Below, one piece after another: positions 42,301 to 54,290 of a DNA stretch of 64,000 bases. How positions within the stretch are numbered: the stretch's first letter is position 1; every line of letters starts with the position of its first letter. Under the pieces are notes generated by a model that saw only the letters and a program-made list of their open reading frames with translations, was not told the origin of the DNA and ran no database searches. The position numbers were made by a program, and so were the translations under genes. Source of the DNA: Lingula anatina (Eukaryota; Brachiopoda; Lingulata; Lingulida; Lingulidae); assembly GCF_001039355.2 (NCBI RefSeq), contig NW_019775398.1:284580-348579 (forward strand), written 5' to 3'.

Positions 42301-44514
42301 ATGCCGGAAAAGCTCACGGAGAACATCCATGAGCCACGAAGGGCGAAGGAAGACGTATTTTTTCAAGAGGGGATCTTCATGCCACCACAGAATCTTCCCA
42401 ATTTGGTGCAGGTAAACGCCTATACTTGGCATGAGGTGTTTCATTCCGAATTTGTCTCCGAGCTCCTCCTCGAACGCCTCCCAGGCCATGAAAGGGAGAA
42501 GCATGTCCTTCCCTTTCTCCTCTACGTAATTCTCAACGTCCAACCACAGGGTCGGAACGACACGGAGAATGTACGGGAAGAGATCCTTGTTGGTGCCCAG
42601 TTTCTCAATAGCCGCCTGAACTTCCTCTAGGCCGTCCATGGTCGCCGAGCTGGCGGGAATCACCTCGCTGTGGATGTTGACCTTGAGGCGCAGCCATTCG
42701 CGGCATTTCTTCAAGTACTCGGAAAGCGACGGTGATATTACTGGCATGTCCGTGATGCGCTTGATCTCCTGCGCTATCGCGTCGGTGTGATCCGTGACCA
42801 GTCTGTCCAATTTCCGTTGGACGTCGGCGCATATCTGTTCGGCCTTCTTCGGCTTCACTCGGTCGAGGTGGGTTCCGACGACGAGCAGGTTGATCTGATT
42901 GGACCGGGAGATCATCCAGTCCACCCAGGAGCCAATCAGAGCGTAGAACTTATCCGCGGTGTACTCGGCCAAGTTGAAAGCCAAGATGGCGAGGTAGGGT
43001 TGATCCAGGAGAACGTGGTGAGGAAACATGTACGACTGCGCGCCGCACGTGTCCCAGAAGGTCACGTTGATCGGACGAGACGCCGTCTGCACCTCTCCGT
43101 TTTCGTCTTGCTCCTCCTCCTGGACCTCCATCGGCATGTCGAAGATCTCCAGCCCTATCGTCTTCTCGTGCTCGTCGGTGAGGCGGGGAAGCTGGTCGAC
43201 TAGAGATTGCACGAGGCTAGTCTTCCCTGACGACTGGTGCCCGACGACCAGCGCGCGAAACCCCTGGTACATCGTGGTCCGCGCCGTCTCCTCGCGGAAG
43301 AACTGAATTATTGACCTAAGTCCTCCATCGGCCACGTCTGCGGGCGGGGCCTGGAGAGGATTGTCAGACACGTCCAACCACTGTTCACCTTCAAAATCCA
43401 ACTTCTTAATAACGCTGCCTTGCAGCGTCTTTATTTTATTAGAGCTCAGATCCAGGCGATCCACCATCCATAATAAGTGTTCCGGGAATTTTGATATTAG
43501 GTTAAAAGACAGATCTATGGAGTATACCCTGTGTTTGGGTCGCCCTCTGATATTTAACGATGGGATCCGCTGAATCTGGTTCCCACTGGCGTTGAGAGCT
43601 TCCAAGTTTGCCAGGAGAAATATTTCAGGCGGCAGCGACGTGATTTTATTGTCAGAAATATCCAGCTCGCGAAGATTTTTCATGTGACGAATATCTCTTG
43701 GGATTTCGGTGATGCAGTTACCGTTGCACTGCAAGACCTCGAGTCTCTTTAACGGTAGCACCTCTTTGATCACGCTGGGGAAACGGTTATAGCTTAGCAC
43801 CAAGCAGATCATCCGCCTTAATTTCTCGATCCCCGTAATTTCTTCCATTTCATTACAACCTACGTTTAGACGCGTCAAGTGTCTCAGTTTCCGTAACAAA
43901 GTAGGCATGCGCTTCAGTTTGTTATTGTTGAGTCGTAGTTCTAATAGTTTCTCCAGTTCTTGTAGAGAGTCGGGGAAACTCGACTCGTCTTCCAGCATGT
44001 TGAAACCGACGTCTAATTTCTCAAGTTTCGTTAAACCTTCTAGAAGTTCATTTGGAATGTAGTTTAAGCGTATACTGTTTAAGTCGAGGCGCTTGAGGTG
44101 CTCGCGCAGTCTCTGCACGTTCATAATAGTGTCCTCTTCTACGTCTAAAATGCGCAATGTCACTGCCTTTTCCCGGCGGCATTTTGCCGACGGCAGACGC
44201 TCGGGATGCGGATGTCTCGCGCCACAAAATCCTATATTAGCAATGGGCGGTCCCGACCTCGGCGGTGAACCAGACAATCCGGAAATAGCCGATGATGCAC
44301 GAACCCTGGTTCCAGCCGATGATGTACGGTCTGAATATCCGGACGAAATGCCTGAATCAGCAACGCTGATGTCATCTCTGTCTTGACGGCCTTGTCGCCC
44401 GAAAAATGCTCTCGAGGTGCCTAACCGCCTTGCGCCGTCGTTGTCGGTGGACTGATGTCTTCCAGCTTTTCGGAGTAATTCCACGTTTTTCCTGGCTGTT
44501 GCTATGGTAGCCAT
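39135..44514 (-). CDS. LRR-Roc-COR (Roco family) GTPase with C-terminal CxxC/CxxC module
   Basis: Three coding exons, 44514-41430, 40002-39835 and 39307-39135, give 1141 aa with all junctions in phase. A Ser-rich N-terminus (1-110) is followed by LRRs (about 140-395), a Roc GTPase (about 415-610) and a COR domain (about 640-960). The P-loop is GHQSSGKTS (about 425-433), G3 is DTCG (about 488) and G4 is THLD (about 548) in place of NKxD. The COR motif YVFLRPSWLMDVL is present. Exon 2 adds CPACRQ...CPDCNQ, and exon 3 a coiled-coil-like EELMKMMEEI, a run of nine Ala and a Pro/Ser tail. No kinase follows, so it is closer to MFHAS1-type Roco proteins than to LRRK. It is probably a cytosolic signalling switch. 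Most of the protein is in one exon, which suggests an old retrocopy or intron loss. Confidence 0.92.
39835..40002 (-). CDS. Roco gene exon 2 (CxxC...CxxC)
   Basis: Acceptor AATCCAG|GTA, donor AAATCTG|GTGAGT, phase 1 to 1. It encodes RYTQCPACRQMAFMGEW, then KICPDCNQSVHTDF, a zinc-ribbon-like four-Cys arrangement. Confidence 0.9.
40003..41429. other. Roco gene intron 1 (coding)
   Basis: 1427-bp AT-rich intron with a (GA)n run (41372-41397) near its donor. No other feature. Confidence 0.85.
41430..44514 (-). CDS. Roco gene main exon (LRR-Roc-COR)
   Basis: 3085-nt coding part from ATG to donor CTGCATG|GTGAGT, phase 1. If the donor is ignored the frame ends within a few codons, and the splice joins in frame with exon 2. 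The same exon continues upstream as 5'UTR to an acceptor at 44566 (TTTCAG|GAATTACAG). Confidence 0.95.
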
Positions 44515-44565
44515 GTTAATGTTTATTTTTCTTTTTAAATCTCGTCATTTTCAAATCTGTAATTC
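44515..44565 (-). other. Roco gene 5'UTR up to a splice acceptor
   Basis: Fifty-one bases between the ATG and an acceptor ATTATTTCAG|GAATT on the minus strand. The leader contains in-frame stops, so the ATG at 44514 is the likely start. Confidence 0.6.
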
Positions 44566-44701
44566 CTGAAATAATAATGAAAGTTGTTTAAATATACGTG
44601 CAGATACTGCAAGAAGTCAATCGACGAGTCTAGAATCGCCCAAAAAAAATTATACATCTCTTAACACGATAAGGTATTTTTTTCCACTCCCCGGTAAGGC
44701 A

Positions 44702-44853
44702 TACATGTTAATAATACCCTCTACCAGGGCGACAGATTGATTTTCCTCAGATATTCACAGATATGTCTATAGATAAATAGACAGTCACTTTGGCTCTTAG
44801 CAAAAAATGTCCACAATAATAACTGCGGCCCTGGTAGAGGGTACATGTTAATA
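44702..44853. mobile_element. 129-bp MITE with 12-bp flanking direct repeats
   Basis: Inverted ends TACCCTCTACCAGGGC (44715-44730) and GCCCTGGTAGAGGGTA (44828-44843) are perfect over 16 bp. TACATGTTAATA occurs at 44702-44713 and again at 44842-44853, partly overlapping the right end, so the true target duplication is probably the 9-11 bp core. It sits about 200 bp upstream of the Roco start codon. Confidence 0.75.
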
Positions 44854-45406
44854 TGCGTGTATATTCAATTCACCCGAATAGAAAATAAATAAACTTATTT
44901 GTAAATAAAATATATATATAATACAAAATAGGAATATATAGGCCTGATGCATAGGCCTATATATATATATATGATGATTACGAGCAATAAGTCCCACCTA
45001 TTTCAAATATAGAGTAGGTCCAAGTAATAACACAGGAAAAAAATAATAAGTAGGCCTACCATTCCCTAAAAATTAAACACCTACCCGTATTCAACAAGTT
45101 GAGTGATCAAAACTTTTCAGGTACAATTTACAACACGGCAAAAATCTAGAAATCTTAACATAGGCCTATACAAGCCAAGAGTCTAAGCCCCATTCAAACA
45201 CGTACCTTCCTGACCGCTTTTCGCGTTTTTACCGTTGAAAATCACCACTGCGGAGATCGAATGTGACGTAATAATTACGCCGACCTTTTATTATGACGTT
45301 TTGGTCGACGTAACTTTTGAAATATTTGTATTCAATGCGTTACGCTACAGAGATGTGACGTGTTTTACAGTAACGCCTATATCCAGAGACTCGACTCTAA
45401 TGAGTG

Positions 45407-45436
45407 TATTTATTTATTTATTTATTTATTTATTTA
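45407..45436. repeat. (TTTA)n microsatellite
   Basis: Perfect tetranucleotide run. Confidence 0.95.
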
Positions 45437-45779
45437 TGAACTTGTTTGACTTGTTTTAAAAAAAAGCAAAAAAATGTCGGTATCATTTTCATTTCTCTCA
45501 GAATGTCATTTAAAAATTCGACAAAAACTGAAGCCTCCGTTTTATCTTGATTTTGTCTATATTTCTTTTTTGTCTTTCTGTCTCACTGCTTCTAATAATC
45601 ACCATCTACACTGTATAATTTCGTTATCTATCAACAGAGAAATGCAAGAGCAGTGTCTAGAATTAATAACCTTACAAAAAGAAAAATTATTCTTCTTGTT
45701 TCTCCATATTTCAAACCTCACACCGAATCATCATCATCACCATTTTCATTTAAAGACAAAATGCCGCAGCATAATTCTT

Positions 45780-46062
45780 CCAGTGTGTTCTGTCTTGGGC
45801 TTCACACTTCCATTTTTTTTTCAGCACTGGTCTAATTCACCCCTCCATCTCTTACGAGGCTTCTCTTGTTTGCTATATACATATCTTTCTGTCCATCTGT
45901 CATCTTTGATTTTACTGATATGTCCTGCCCATCTACAGTACATTTTATTTCTTTAATTGTAAGTTACACAGCCTTCACATAAGTCTGTTCTTTTATCCAA
46001 ATAATGGCCATCCTATCTCTTATTCTGATGTTTAACATACTTTTTTCCATGTCACACCGAAT
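45780..46062 (-). mobile_element. LINE reverse-transcriptase C-terminal relic
   Basis: On the minus strand two adjacent frames spell the usual tail of RTE-type LINE proteins: MEKSMLNIRIRDRMAIIWIK then EQTYVKAV, and after a frameshift and stop RWAGHISKIKDDRWTERYVY with RKRWRGEL. It is degraded by at least one frameshift and several stops. Confidence 0.75.
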
Positions 46063-47309
46063 CATGATATACAGAATACAAAATAGGGCCTACGAAATAA
46101 CACTGGTTATCAAACTGGCTCTGTGTACATTTTCCTTTTTATATGAAAAAGTACTGATGATTTTGCCTACCTCTAAATTATCCGTGCTATTTTTAAATTT
46201 TTAAAAACTTCATTCATACTCTTATCCAAATTATTTATTTTCAAAGATAAAGTGCTTTACCCAACACGGTGATTGAAAAAAACTACAGATTGGTTATTCT
46301 GAAAATAAGAGCTTATTGTTTTGCCACCACCTTAATTTTGTCTGCTAGGTACAACTTTATTTCTCTTATTCAAACATAAGTTAAAAATAAGTCAAGTCCG
46401 TTAACCAACAAATAAATGGATAATAATTGGAGACTGACAATTCTGAATATAAAATAATCGGAAACTTAACTGACGGGGCGGTTAATTGCCTGGGGGAAAA
46501 TTAAACATTCTCCGTGCTTATGCAAAGAGAACATTGGACAAATATTGATTAGTAAATCTCAGCCAGTAAGTCCTCTTTGCCACTAAAAAGAAATCGTATT
46601 CAAAATGTCAGTGTGTAAATATTGAACAAGCATCGATCGAGAAAACTGTGCAACGCTTTTAAATCAACAACTATTCCAAGTCAACCGGAGGCGGTTTGAT
46701 GTTCAAATATAGTCCCAGAAAAACACTGGCTGTTAAGTTGTGGACAGATTTTAAAACAAGTTGTCTGCATTATTTCTATCTTTGGCATGTACATATGTAA
46801 TGTGTTGATTATTGTAGAAATGTTTGCCGAATTCGCGCTAACTCCAAGGTTGTAGTTATTTATGAAAGAGCTTAGACTCCGGGTGCTTATAAAATCAAGG
46901 CGTTTGAATTTGTTTTACCAACACAGGGAATTATTTAGTTGTTCATTATGTGTAAGCACCAAAAACAGTGCGTTGTGAGTTGTAAAAGCCTGCCAAAGTT
47001 TTGCCTGCGTTGAATTTTAAATGCTCAGGTATCTTAATTACACACATATTACTTCCATGACGAATTATGTTGATTTTTTGTAATAGTCCTTACATTTTGA
47101 CAAGGACTTGCTGGAAATACATGAAATCCTTCCTGCAAGATTTAAGTCATGCTCATTAAGTCGACGTAATGCACAGCCGAATTGCTTAGGAATTTATCAA
47201 TAAGCGGCGTGAGGATTCGGAAGTATACCAAAAATAAACTATATAAAAATATGAACGAAGTAGTGTCTAGAAAAAAATTAGCGTACTACTATATTCAAGC
47301 ACTCTAGCT

Positions 47310-47313
47310 TCAT

Positions 47314-47360
<47 letters not shown>

Positions 47361-47361
47361 T
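47310..47361. repeat. (ATTT)n microsatellite
   Basis: Perfect tetranucleotide run of about 13 units. Confidence 0.95.
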
Positions 47362-49175
47362 CTTTTTTTTTCTTTATAAACTCAGAGGTGCAAATTGATC
47401 TCCCGTGACGTAACAGACAGGTCTAGATCAATAGTTCACCACCTGTTATAAAATATCGAATAAAATTAAATAATTCTCTTTTATGTAATCATTGCAGAGT
47501 TCATGTCTTATTGCTATTTGAAACATGCTATATTCAATTAGGTCAGATGAGCGTGTTTTCTGACACAATGAAAGGGGAAGACTTTGATGTCATGGGTACG
47601 ATTTAAAATCACTTTAATAAAAATTGATAGACTAGCAAAAGGAAGTACAGTTGTACACGACTGCTTGGAACTATCAGCGGTCAGAACCGGTGGACCTGGA
47701 GGGGGGGGGGGGATAAGGTCCTCGAGTTTCTCGTTCTTAAGTCTTGAAATTGTTACTCTTGACCGTAAAAATGAAAAGTGAAAGGTAAATAGTGGCAACG
47801 GTTAAGTCACAAAGATAGTGTTAGACCTTAAAAAGAAAACAATCCTGTAAATTTAAGTAATTTTCGTTTATCAGTACGGCACACAAGTAAAGGAAAAAAA
47901 ACGCTGAGAAAATTACAATCTACAAAACCCTTTGCGGGAGCTAAATCTTTAAAGCGTCTACGGCTTGAGATAAACCTTACACCGGTTTTAGTTAAAGCTG
48001 TGTTTAAACCCCATAGACACACCAAAACAACTGACAAATAACCTGGGCATGTACAAAGTAAGGATCGGGTGAACATTTCAATTTGAAAGCCGACACGAAA
48101 TGCGTTTTTCAATGCTGTTGAAATTGAATCTCTTTCTTTTTCTGTTGCATAGCCAAAATCGATTGAATTGCCTTAGACATTTTCTTAAGCTTGACTGCCT
48201 TTTTCTTTTAACTTTATTTTAACACTCGACACGGATCTTCGGTTTTCTTTTTAAGCCGTTGTTACACCAAACTCATCGAAAGGGTATTTTATCCTCCGAA
48301 TCCTTATTCTTCTCAAACGTAGTCGTGTTAATGCCCTCTGATATCAAATATTTTGAACGCTTATTGATATTTGTGCTTGTTAAACTCCGTGTTAAATTTT
48401 CTTACACGGTCGAACAGTACAATGAATAATAGGTTAAGTTGCTCTCACAATGGCAGGTGTTCGTCTTTGATTTCAACCTTTTGAAGCAAACTCTCCGTTG
48501 ATATGTTGTTTGTTGTTTCTGCCAACGACCATTAAAATGTTCAAATATTAAGAAATAATTGTGCAAGTTCTGAGATCACGGTTAAGTTCAGGGACTTCTT
48601 AATATTGTATGTAGCAGTTTAAACGGCCAATAAAGCTGTGTTTAGTGTTGTTTATTTTTGGTTGTTACGACATCGACGGCGTTTATTCTTCGCAATTGTG
48701 TTCAATCTCTTATTGTTTGTTTTCATTTTTGTAGTTTTGTTTCTTTTTCCCGACAAGTCATCCTCTCCAACCGGTAATGTCATTAAAGAAGGTCGAGAAC
48801 AAATAATTACCTAAAAAACGTTTTTTTTATAATAAAAACAATATTATTACACTCATTCTATAAACGAGAACCTAAGACGAGTCTTTTTACTATATTTTCA
48901 ATGCCCAAACAATAACAGAAATAATATTATATTAAACCCTCTAACAACTCCATTGTGTGGGAAGGAAAAAAGGAGAAACTAAAGTATAATATTTAACCGC
49001 TGAAGTAAAAGCAACAACAAATTTACTCTCTGGGAGGTTTTCAATTTTTTTTTTTACTTCGACTTTTTGATAATTCTGTGAATATTTTTGGCACTTGCAA
49101 TCGGGAGAGCATAATCCTTTTTACAATGTAGTATTCATAATAGATGTTTAGTGGTTCACTAACCTACGGTTGAAA

Positions 49176-49242
49176 TTTATTTATCTATCTATTTATTTAT
49201 TTATCTATTTATTTATCTATTTATCTATTTATTTATTTATTT
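49176..49242. repeat. (TATT/TATC)n microsatellite
   Basis: Compound tetranucleotide array mixing TATT and TATC units. Confidence 0.9.
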
Positions 49243-50863
49243 AAATGTACTAACAGTGAACTATCATTGGTCAAAATAGCCCATTCTTAAATTCTAATAT
49301 AACCCCATAAGCTTTGGACGGAGGTGAAACCTGATGTGATAGACGAAGGCCTACTCTTCATGGGCACCCACCTCCATATTATTAACGACAGCAGTGGGGG
49401 AGATAGTGGAACACATCCCCCCTCTTTAATTCCAGAGGTATCCTTATCCACCCTTTCCATCCTACACATTTCAAAAAAGTTTAACAGGTGAAAAAACCAT
49501 CTGCTTTCCCTTCCTTTGCCCTACATGTTATAGTAAAATTATCCTCGTTTACTATTTCATATTACCGAACGTAGCGACGTGTTATTTCTTTACCTTTACT
49601 TCCTTCATTTCTGCATTTGAAAGACTGAGCTTTCAACTGTCACTACGGCCTTATCATAGTGATATCAGTCTTAGGTAGATGACGATGGATTGCGTGTATA
49701 TGGAGAAATTACATTTTTCACCTGGATATATCCCACATGACTTTTCCTAAGCCTACGATTGGACCGAGGGATCATTTTTATCATTGTCCGCACCCACTCA
49801 CCTAAGTAAAATCTAGACTCACCAATGTACTGTTTTTAGACACATCTGTATTATCTGTGTCATCTTGAACATTGGACCGACCTCTCCGATATGATTGATG
49901 CCCGTCTCCTCTGTACAAACTCTGATCGATCGCTGAATCAACATTGCAGTAATCTTCATATTATGATTTTGATTTAAGATTATCCTAAGCCTGTGTGAAC
50001 GACCATCCTGGTTGATAAAACTGTGTCGTTTTAACCCTTGCTAGATAATCCCTAACAACCGACAACTCAGTACGGTAAATACTCGCTAAATTCGGTCAGA
50101 ATATTGATTTATAAAATTTCCCTAAATTATTCAGAAGGAATTAATTTGAAAATTTTGAAAAGACATCTGAGTAACTTAAATTGATAAATATTTGAAGAGT
50201 TACTCATTGAAACTCCAACAGATCCAGTATTTAGGAAATGGGGAAACACAAGGAAAAATAAGGATTAAAACTGTAAACGATAACAGGTTATTTTTAATAC
50301 AGAGGGAACAGAGATAGAAAAATCCTTCATTTTTCTTCGTTCTGCTTCTTTTTTTTCTTTGAGAGAGTGAGAAGGGGAAAAAGGGGGGAGAGAAGGGGCG
50401 CTTCAAAAATTTAGGATCGAGGTTCCTTAAAGTTTGAAGTATTTGCTCTAAGTTCAAATCCAGGAGATTTATTTCATTCCCACCCTTTGTCACGACTTCT
50501 CCTTAAGAGGCACTCCCCACTCTTACATGTACCCCCTCTCTCTCTCTCTCTCTTGCAGTATCTGATATAAGGACACCGTTCCAGATTCTACTGTTCCTAT
50601 TCCAATCGACCAAGGATTATACAATGACAAATAAAACTTCGAGTCAGCGTGACAACCTACCCAGGTTTTATTACCATTATAGCTGAACTGACTGAAGTAT
50701 GGCATTCCAAGTGGACTGTTAATGACATTTGAAAACCACGTATTATATGTAAGCTGTTTATGTAGGTCTACACTGTGTACTTGTAAATGCACTGTGGGCC
50801 TAGTACATGAATAGTCCTACCAGTAGGCTAGGTCTACATGTAGGCCTATGTTTAATTCGTCCT

Positions 50864-51170
50864 GACCAAGTAAGAGAACATTAATTTAGTTTAACAAGAT
50901 ACAGTCACGACTCTCTCGGGGTAGTATGAAGCTCCCATTGCATGAATAGGAAGGTGTCAGATTAGCCTAATATCCAATTTGAAAAATCAGTTATTCCCCC
51001 TACATTCAAATCCTGGCCAAAGAAAAGAACATTTTAGTTGAACAAAATACAGCCACGTCTATGTATCTCTCCTTCGAGGAACTATGAAGTACCCATCGCG
51101 TGCATGTGAAGGCGTCAGAATAGCCTAATATCCCTTTTGAAAAATCCGTTATCCCCCTACATTCAAACCC
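50864..51170. repeat. Tandem duplication of a ~150-bp unit
   Basis: The unit from about 50880 (AAGAGAACATTAATTTAGTT...CCCCCTACATTCAAATCCTG) recurs from about 51022 (AAGAACATTTTAGTTGAAC...CCCCCTACATTCAAACCCT). Identity is roughly 80 percent by eye. Confidence 0.8.
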
Positions 51171-51287
51171 TATGGAACAAATAGCTACATGTATGACTAC
51201 ACGGCCGCATACACTGGTGTGTAATACACGCTGTCCGTGGTTTAAACCCGTGGTCCTAACACCAGCCGTCCACTGTCCAGTACTCAC

Positions 51288-51450
51288 CTGTTAGTTGACC
51301 AAGTCTCCATAGCTCTTAGTGCCCTTCTCTCTACAGCGGTTGACTCATTATCGCCAAAGTTTGCCAACACTGCTTAATAACAATGCGACCTCGAGGCCGC
51401 CATGCGAGCCTCCAGTTTACCCTAGCAACGCTTAGCAACAACCTCAGGTC
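51288..51450 (-). promoter_or_regulatory. Possible distal promoter and first exon of the Roco gene
   Basis: A CpG-richer patch on the minus strand contains GTTGCTAAGCGTTGCTAGGG (RFX X-box-like halves) and ends in a strong donor ACTAACAG|GTGAGT. A leader exon must exist upstream of the Roco acceptor at 44566, and this is the best donor found. Splicing across 6.7 kb is inferred. Confidence 0.35.
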
Positions 51451-52559
51451 GCTCCGATAATCCGAGCACGGTCGAAGAGATGAAGGGTTTTCGAGCGAGT
51501 GGGTTTATCAGATTTATCCGTTTTGATATATTGGCTGATGTTTAATTATAGTAACTGTGCTTTATTCAGCTCTTTCAATGTCCTTTCTCTAGCAATTTTT
51601 CCGCCAGGCAAACGTGTAGCCCAATCACAACGCCCTCTGGAGAAATAGTAAAATACACAAACCCAAATAATGCCTTCTTTGTGCAAGAGTGGCCGTACAA
51701 AAGGCGATTTAACCAGCAATGTGCGTTTAAACTTAATAAAAGGGGCGCTGTGTGCATTTCACTGTTATAAATACTGCTAAGGAAAATGTCTCGCTTTTCT
51801 ATGGCCTGTGTTTGTTTTCGCAACGCACGTGTAATATGGGGGGGGGGGTCATGTGCATGTAACCACTGTACATTTTCTTCCGTGTTTTAAAGTCAATGTT
51901 TTTTTGCTTATTTGTTTGACATGTAGACTTAATCTGAGTTTCATGAATCTTTTTACGCCTGTTTAATAAACATATGCAGTGCGGTATTCATGATATCCAC
52001 TTAAATTCTTCATTCAACTAATTCTGATTTGTTTTTAAATTAATAATGATGATGCTTTGATTTTAATTAATTATGTTCCTGCTAAGATTATCATTCGAAC
52101 ATCATATACTGATAATCTAGGGTGTTTGTTTTCATTTTCACTGCACAAAAGATAAGTTTATTTTTGGTTTGATTTTTACCATTCGACTTTGTGCTAATGT
52201 TAGAGAGAACTTTTCAGAAGTAGCATTTCTACGTGAAGCTGCATGTAACCGTTCACCATACAAATACAGATTCTATTCCAGCTTTTGATATTTTTTGATG
52301 TAGCAGTATAAATATCACCGATTTCAATTTTTGTAACCCAATCTAAGAAAACTTGTTTTCTTTACCTTAATAACTTTACGAAAATAGGGTCCCACATGAA
52401 TGCTCATAGCTTTTTTTATGTTATTTAATTTCAGTTTTTGTCTTTTATCTTATCTAAATGATTCAATTTTTTTAAAATTTTGTTCCATATTTTGTATAAT
52501 TTTATTTCATTTTATTTAACATGGCATATTAAAAATGGGTCACATCAGTATATCAGTAA

Positions 52560-54290
52560 CAGAGCAAAATTCTATATTTAAGAACACTCGACATAAATGT
52601 CCAAAAGCTGAACAAAGATGCAGCAGTGATCATATAAGAAAAGCGTATGTGACACCACAGCGTTTTTTCAGACCTGAAAACCATCCATAATAAAATAGCA
52701 AACCATTCAGTAATTTGACTTACTCTAAATCTTACTTTAAAATCCCGATAAAACACCCACCGTTCATAAGTTACGGAAACGACGAAAAAATCAAGTCTAT
52801 TTTTATATCCAGAAAATGTTTGGTTTGAGGGGGCTTCCCCTGTGACGTCATTCAGATCGATACGGAACCAAGAAGGTGAGTGGCGCCTCAAAATTTTTTA
52901 CATAATTATACGACATCAATCTGACCATTGTGTTGGTTAAATTAATAACTATATTTGGTAGATATGAGGATTGACTCGCAATGTTAATTGCAACACAATT
53001 CACTAATTAAACAGTTATGAAATATATAAAGTTCGATCTAAGACAAAATGGCGACATACCGCGGTAAAGGACAAACACGCCGGTGAAAAACTCGAACTGA
53101 AAACGATAACAAGCTTATCTACTGTATCAACCAAACCATAAAGAGTTCTCTAACGATGGCTGTCTACATATGTACACTTAAGGTAATGTAGGTAAGAAGC
53201 GTTTATTAAGCTCTAATGTTGTGTTTTTAAAAGACTAGTGAAAATATACAAATCATTTGGGATTGAAAGGTTGGACTTCCTTATCTTCAGCCTCACAACA
53301 TTAATAATGATGTAAGTAATAATTCATAAGCGATAAAGATAAATAGACCTTAACCGGAGCCTTTTATCAAGCCCCATATCAAGCTTTTTTTTTTAAATCT
53401 AATTCGAAACCTGGAAATGTCCATTTCGATGGGGATTCCCCTTGACGTCATCTATATCGATAGTGAAACAGAAAGGTAGGTAGGACCTCAAAACAATGGT
53501 TCTCCCAGTGTTTGAAATAATTATATGATATCACTTTGAATTAAATAGCATATATAAATGTATAAAACGCAGCATTTCATAGATAGGATATAACACACAG
53601 TGTAAACTGTTACCATGCTTCACTAACTTAGAAGGCGTAATGACATCCGATCATCTACAAAATGGCGATCTACATTATTGAGGCCAATGACGTAAAACGG
53701 CTTAGTTTACCTCATCAGGTCATTGCACACGGAGCTATTTAAAAGCGTTTAACTAATATAAGCGAGATCTAGAGTAGCGTGCAAGATCACCTGCTACAGT
53801 GTAGCATTACCGGTAGCTACCTGTTACATGTTAAAAACAGGGCGATACTACTAAGTACACTGAGATTTTTTTTATCTTAACATTTTAGAACCTTTTAAAG
53901 AAAACTGTATAAACATTATCATGTACCCAGAATAATGGAGAAGCAGTGTTTCGGAATTCCCCACGTTCAATTCACAGTCGGTTCCCGAGAGCGATGCATT
54001 ACATTCATTGTAATTTACAGAAATTTAGTACAAGTATACAGGGTGTGGGCGCGTTATATGCAAAGCACAGACAGTATATACTATATCACGCCTTCGTGAC
54101 GTTATCAGATGGTGTTTGGGTGGGCACAATATGTTTACGGATTGTATTCAAACCCAACAATAACACATATCGCCTTTTATTCAGACAAAATAAAGAAAAG
54201 TCAAGAAAAACAGCAGCAACTTTTTTTTCGAACTTATTTAAGATCAGGAAAATTTCCAGTTGGATGGGGATTCCCCTTACAACAAGAGAA
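52560..54290. repeat. Three diverged copies of a local repeat
   Basis: Matching blocks lie near 52800-52910 (GGCTTCCCCTGTGACGTCAT, ATCGATACGGAAC), 53410-53530 (GGATTCCCCTTGACGTCATC, ATCGATAGTGAAAC) and 54250-54290 (GGATGGGGATTCCCCTTACA). ACAAAATGGCGA also recurs at 53044 and 53659, giving an offset near 615 bp between copies 1 and 2. Confidence 0.65.

Noticed and set aside
41557-44386. Many plus-strand frames opposite the Roco main exon
   Set aside because: Shadow frames of a GC-rich coding exon. The minus-strand LRR-Roc-COR is unambiguous.
45474-45956. 160-codon plus-strand frame
   Set aside because: Runs antisense to the degraded LINE tail and is rich in Leu/Phe/Ser/His. Not a gene.
52553-52891. 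112-codon minus-strand frame
   Set aside because: Lies in the three-copy local repeat and is not preserved in the other copies.
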